Under the pieces are notes generated by a model. That model did not search any database, had not been told where the DNA came from, and was given only the letters and a program-made list of their open reading frames with translations. From the IMG/VR virus record IMGVR_UViG_3300025110_000127, positions 1 through 23,871 of that record: DNA of 23,871 nt; one strand, written 5' to 3'. This document shows, piece by piece, positions 21,417-23,871 of the stretch (the stretch's first letter is position 1; the number at the start of each line of letters is the position of its first letter). The translations under genes and the position numbers were made by a program. The DNA comes from a virus.

Positions 21417-21803
21417 TTACTCCGAATGATCTTCTTTTTCTAAGAACTCTAATGAGTTTTTCAAAGAATCAATAGGCTTCCTTTCTGATTCGTATGCTGC
21501 ATATTCTTCTACCATGCGACTCGATAAATGAACACCTCCTTTTAATATTTCTTCTAAGCTCACCTCTCTATCTAGATGTCTTGCTAATGCAGGACCTATA
21601 AGACTTAGATATGCAAGCATTGAAGTATCAGGCAGGTAGCCATTAATACTGGCACCACCAGAGGTGAAGCCGTTAAGTAAGTATTTAATATCTTCTAATT
21701 GCTTAGACATGATACTTAAATACTCACCATTCATTTTTAGATGGTCGAGAAGTTCCGACATCATTTGATATTGGTTCTTCCCCTCCTCGTTCTTCGTAGT
21801 CAT
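21417..21803 (-). CDS. Hypothetical coiled-coil-like protein
   Basis: Codes for 128 residues beginning MTTKNEEGKNQ. The N-terminal 45 residues look coiled-coil (MMSELLDHLKMNGEYLSIM), the centre holds a hydrophobic helix (TSMLAYLSLIGPALARHL) and the end is acidic. It overlaps the gene upstream by 80 bp in another frame. Small - strand replication-module gene; function unknown. Confidence 0.6.
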   Translation of the reverse strand: MTTKNEEGKNQYQMMSELLDHLKMNGEYLSIMSKQLEDIKYLLNGFTSGGASINGYLPDTSMLAYLSLIGPALARHLDREVSLEEILKGGVHLSSRMVEEYAAYESERKPIDSLKNSLEFLEKEDHSE

Positions 21804-21975
21804 GGATAATAACTCCAGTAAAGGCGTTGGCTAGTTGCAAAGATGCTCTTTCAATAGAGCTTAGTTGCTTCCAAGCCTTATTACATTCTGCTTGACCATA
21901 CGTGTTGATGACGTGCTTGACATCTCTGCCGCAGGTTGCCCTGCGGAGAGACGTAAGAGCAATTGATTCTTGCAT
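21724..21975 (-). CDS. Small hypothetical protein overlapping its neighbour
   Basis: Codes for 83 residues; the ATG at 21975 overlaps the stop of the micro-gene upstream (TAATG). The N-terminal 60 residues are helical with Cys at 15 and 31; the acidic tail overlaps the next gene by 80 bp, so only one of the two tails may be conserved. No family recognised. Confidence 0.55.
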   Translation of the reverse strand: MQESIALTSLRRATCGRDVKHVINTYGQAECNKAWKQLSSIERASLQLANAFTGVIIHDYEERGGEEPISNDVGTSRPSKNEW

Positions 21976-22052
21976 TAATAGTTAGTGTAAATATTACGCA
22001 AGAGTATGTAGATCAAAATGATCACACAAAAGAGAATGATAAATCCTTGCAT
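21975..22052 (-). CDS. 25-residue single-span membrane microprotein
   Basis: The peptide is nearly all hydrophobic: GFIILFCVIILIYILL is a membrane helix, followed by a short polar tail RNIYTNY. Its ATG overlaps the preceding stop and its stop overlaps the following ATG, both as TAATG, so it is translated in a chain. That exact fit on both sides is unlikely by chance. Function unknown. Confidence 0.6.
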   Translation of the reverse strand: MQGFIILFCVIILIYILLRNIYTNY

Positions 22053-22795
22053 TAAACCCAATCACTCCCGATTTCTTCGGATGATGATTTGATTTCATGG
22101 TCAGCACCTAAGTCATCTCTATGAGTAGGAGGTAAACCTCTTGGCTTAGACTCTGCAGGTTTCCCAGCAAAAGGATCAGCATTGTCATAAAGAGCTGGTA
22201 GATACCATTTGTCTTTAATCTCTTTCCATTTTTTAGCTACAGCAGTCCTTACTGGAGCTTTTAATGGAGCAGGTGTCAATGTGTAGACAGTATCTGTACC
22301 AGATCCTTTACGAGCTAGTTTCATTAAGAAGTTGTAGACACCTTCGTCATTCGCTTCGTAAGAATCCATCGATAAGATTTCTTCCAACGCTGTGCGTAAT
22401 CCTCTGGTACTAAACTCGACAATGGCAAAGTCTTTCTTCTCTTTGATGTAGCCAATAAAACTAAGGATTTGCTTAGGCTTGTCTAGGTCTTCTTCTTTGT
22501 GTTGGCCATATTCAACCTTGCGAAGAAACTTTGCATCATAGTTCAATCCAATATCATCCTTGTAATTCTTTGGATAACCCTCAGAAAAAGGAGTGGTATG
22601 TGGTTGACCATCATTCTTGAAGTATTTGTAGCCACTAATAACGTGACCAGTGTCAAAGCCACCACAGACAATAACTTCATGTGAGTCACCGTCTTTAAGT
22701 TGTTTTCCAGGTGAGTAGAAACGATCACTCTCTTCTTGAGTGAATGTGCTTGCTGTTTCCGTAGCAAATTTGTGATCAGGAGGAAAGAATCCCAT
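22052..22795 (-). CDS. Phage ssDNA-binding (gp32-like) protein
   Basis: Codes for 247 residues. The central pattern GYKYFKNDGQPH, then ILSFIGYIK, VEFSTRGLRTALEEIL and RKGSGTDTVYTLTPAPLK resembles phage ssDNA-binding proteins of the gp32-like group, with a Pro/Trp region after it. The C-terminus is acidic and ends SEEIGSDWV, the usual SSB-type tail that binds replisome partners. It starts 2 bp after the SSB-like gene's stop. Assignment rests on motif memory. Confidence 0.55.
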   Translation of the reverse strand: MGFFPPDHKFATETASTFTQEESDRFYSPGKQLKDGDSHEVIVCGGFDTGHVISGYKYFKNDGQPHTTPFSEGYPKNYKDDIGLNYDAKFLRKVEYGQHKEEDLDKPKQILSFIGYIKEKKDFAIVEFSTRGLRTALEEILSMDSYEANDEGVYNFLMKLARKGSGTDTVYTLTPAPLKAPVRTAVAKKWKEIKDKWYLPALYDNADPFAGKPAESKPRGLPPTHRDDLGADHEIKSSSEEIGSDWV

Positions 22796-22797
22796 AG

Positions 22798-23490
22798 TTA
22801 GTTCCAGTTGTTAGATGTTGGCATGTCACCAGTTTCTTCGTCGCTACCCATAAAATCTGAGTGCTCGTAACCTGATGCGGTAGTGTCTTTAGCGGGGTTA
22901 GCTGCGCCACCACCACCTTTAGTTTTTTCGTGTAGACGTATTCGTCTGCATTTAACTTCTGTATAAAGTTTGCCTTTACCATCCTTAGCGGGGGTAAGCA
23001 TTCCTAATACTTCAGCCAAGCTTCCTTTTGGATAACAAAGGATTCGTTCCTTCCAATTACCGTATCCTCTTACTCGGTACCAGTCTGTAATTTGATTACC
23101 TGCAACATACCTGTTGACGGCGATGCTGCGACTAGCTGACTTCTCCGCTGGTTTTCCATCCTTTGAAAAGCGTCCAACAAACATCGCTTCGTTGATGAAC
23201 TGATCTTTGTTGGCATCGCATATAGAAGTCATAGTGATGATTGGGTAACCATCGTGATCTGAATCTTTAGGACCTAAAGATAATGCACCAGTGATTAATA
23301 CATAATCATCTTGTTTCTTGTTTTGGAACCGTGAGGCTGGTCCTGCGTTAGTTGTGGCTCTTGCTCTTAGGATGACAGGCAGTGGTTCAGGTGTGCTGGC
23401 AATAGCAGGAGCTTCGAGATACTCTTGACCATTGACCACAACCTGAGTCGGAGTCGAACCTATAGCAACAGTAAGGATTGCAGTAGACAA
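22798..23490 (-). CDS. OB-fold SSB-like protein
   Basis: Codes for 230 residues from TTG (a GTG at residue 18, MVNGQEYLEAP, is an alternative start). Residues 100-187 match the single-stranded DNA-binding OB pattern: NEAMFVGRFSKDG, SIAVNRYVAG, TDWYRVRGYG, YPKGSLAEVLGML and LYTEVKCRRIR. The first 95 residues may hold a partial second OB domain. The tail is Gly/Asp/Glu-rich (SDEETGDMP). A second ssDNA-binding gene follows directly; the two may have split roles in replication and recombination. Confidence 0.65.
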   Translation of the reverse strand: MSTAILTVAIGSTPTQVVVNGQEYLEAPAIASTPEPLPVILRARATTNAGPASRFQNKKQDDYVLITGALSLGPKDSDHDGYPIITMTSICDANKDQFINEAMFVGRFSKDGKPAEKSASRSIAVNRYVAGNQITDWYRVRGYGNWKERILCYPKGSLAEVLGMLTPAKDGKGKLYTEVKCRRIRLHEKTKGGGGAANPAKDTTASGYEHSDFMGSDEETGDMPTSNNWN

Positions 23491-23515
23491 TCGTTTGCAT
23501 ATAAGGGCAACTCAG
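23443..23515 (-). other. tRNA-like cloverleaf over the SSB start (low confidence)
   Basis: On the - strand ACTCAG/CTGAGT close a loop holding TTGC/GCAA, GATTG/CAATC with a 7-nt loop, and GGTTCGACTCC, which has the T-loop B-box pattern. The anticodon-like loop lacks U33, the D-loop lacks GG, and the variable region is too long, so it is probably not a functional tRNA. Confidence 0.2.
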
Positions 23516-23548
23516 CCTAACGCTGTATGTGGTGTGTGCAACTTTTTG

Positions 23549-23871
23549 TTACACCACTGATGGGGTGCTTGGGTCGTAAAACCCTCGTGCCATCTTGTCT
23601 TGAGAGTAAGCTTTCAACCAATCTGGAACAGGTGGAATAGGTTCTGCCGTTTGAGGCATGACCAAGATCACAACGTTTCCTGATTCTTCCTGAATTCTCA
23701 TCGGACCTCCATCAAAGGAGTGTAAGGTTACCGATGAATTGATGGAACTCAAGCTTTTAATAGCTCTTTGAACATAGTTAACGTCGTACCTGCCAGCAGT
23801 AGTAGAGGATGCTACTTTCCATCTTTTAATACAGTCTTGTAAAGCACCTGCTAAATCAGGAAACTCAACTG
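23549..23871 (-). CDS. Probable sliding clamp, C-terminal part (partial)
   Basis: The frame is open to the right edge and covers at least 107 residues; the internal TTG at 23752 is not the true start. The segment YDVNYVQRAIKSL, then PMRIQEESGNVVILVMPQ matches the C-terminal clamp pattern (strand-helix-strand, ending in the hydrophobic ...MP), as in beta clamps and phage gp45-like clamps. A Pro-rich tail of ~27 residues follows. The clamp would tether the phage polymerase, which must lie outside the window. Confidence 0.5.
   Translation of the reverse strand, partial: VEFPDLAGALQDCIKRWKVASSTTAGRYDVNYVQRAIKSLSSINSSVTLHSFDGGPMRIQEESGNVVILVMPQTAEPIPPVPDWLKAYSQDKMARGFYDPSTPSVV

Noticed and set aside
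1-23871. CRISPR array, transposon or integrase
   Set aside because: No regularly spaced repeats, terminal inverted repeats with a transposase, or tyrosine/serine recombinase were seen.

Overview
The window looks like part of the genome of a double-stranded DNA cyanophage of marine picocyanobacteria. Evidence: four tandem high-light-inducible (hli) genes, an NblA-like (phycobilisome degradation) gene, two phage-type 2-oxoglutarate/Fe(II) oxygenases, and several small exported or membrane proteins resembling families I remember from T4-like cyanophages (recollection, no search run). The NblA-like gene would fit a phycobilisome-containing host such as Synechococcus better than Prochlorococcus. 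No integrase, transposase, rRNA or CRISPR array was seen.

Layout. (1) 1-3510, mainly + strand: the end of an outer-membrane beta-barrel-like protein with a strong terminator, three probable virion-associated genes, then small membrane proteins that look like a lysis cassette (holin-like, XhlA-like), most coupled by ATGA/GTGA overlaps. (2) 3547-6291: three secreted-type proteins on +, meeting two - strand genes in a 191-bp tail-to-tail overlap. (3) 6393-8321, + strand: HNH nuclease, NblA-like protein, membrane/coiled-coil proteins, 2OG oxygenase. (4) 8325-14758, mainly - strand: MazZ-like dNTP pyrophosphohydrolase, Dam-like methyltransferase lacking its NPPY motif, ThyX-like protein lacking its RHR motif, DUF4214 protein, second HNH protein and dCMP deaminase. 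(5) 14789-15223: a short + strand pair with coiled coils. (6) 15201-18368, - strand: a PrimPol/VapE-type primase-helicase followed by two tandem terminators. (7) 18444-20320, + strand: cyanophage membrane protein, second 2OG oxygenase and four hli genes. (8) 20231-23871, - strand: PD-(D/E)XK nuclease, small proteins, gp32-like and OB-fold SSB-like proteins, and the C-terminus of a probable sliding clamp running off the window.

Function. The - strand genes on the right form a replication/recombination module (clamp, two ssDNA-binding proteins, nuclease, primase-helicase); no DNA polymerase lies inside the window. A nucleotide-metabolism set (MazZ-like, dCMP deaminase, ThyX-like) would alter the dNTP pool. 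Hli and NblA-like proteins would act on host photosynthesis during infection. The most unusual points are two enzyme homologues with degraded catalytic motifs (ThyX-like, Dam-like), gene tails that read through neighbouring genes (nuclease/hli4, HNH/NblA-like), a 25-residue membrane microprotein coupled on both sides by TAATG, and a higher-GC 313-bp unassigned stretch at 21104-21416.
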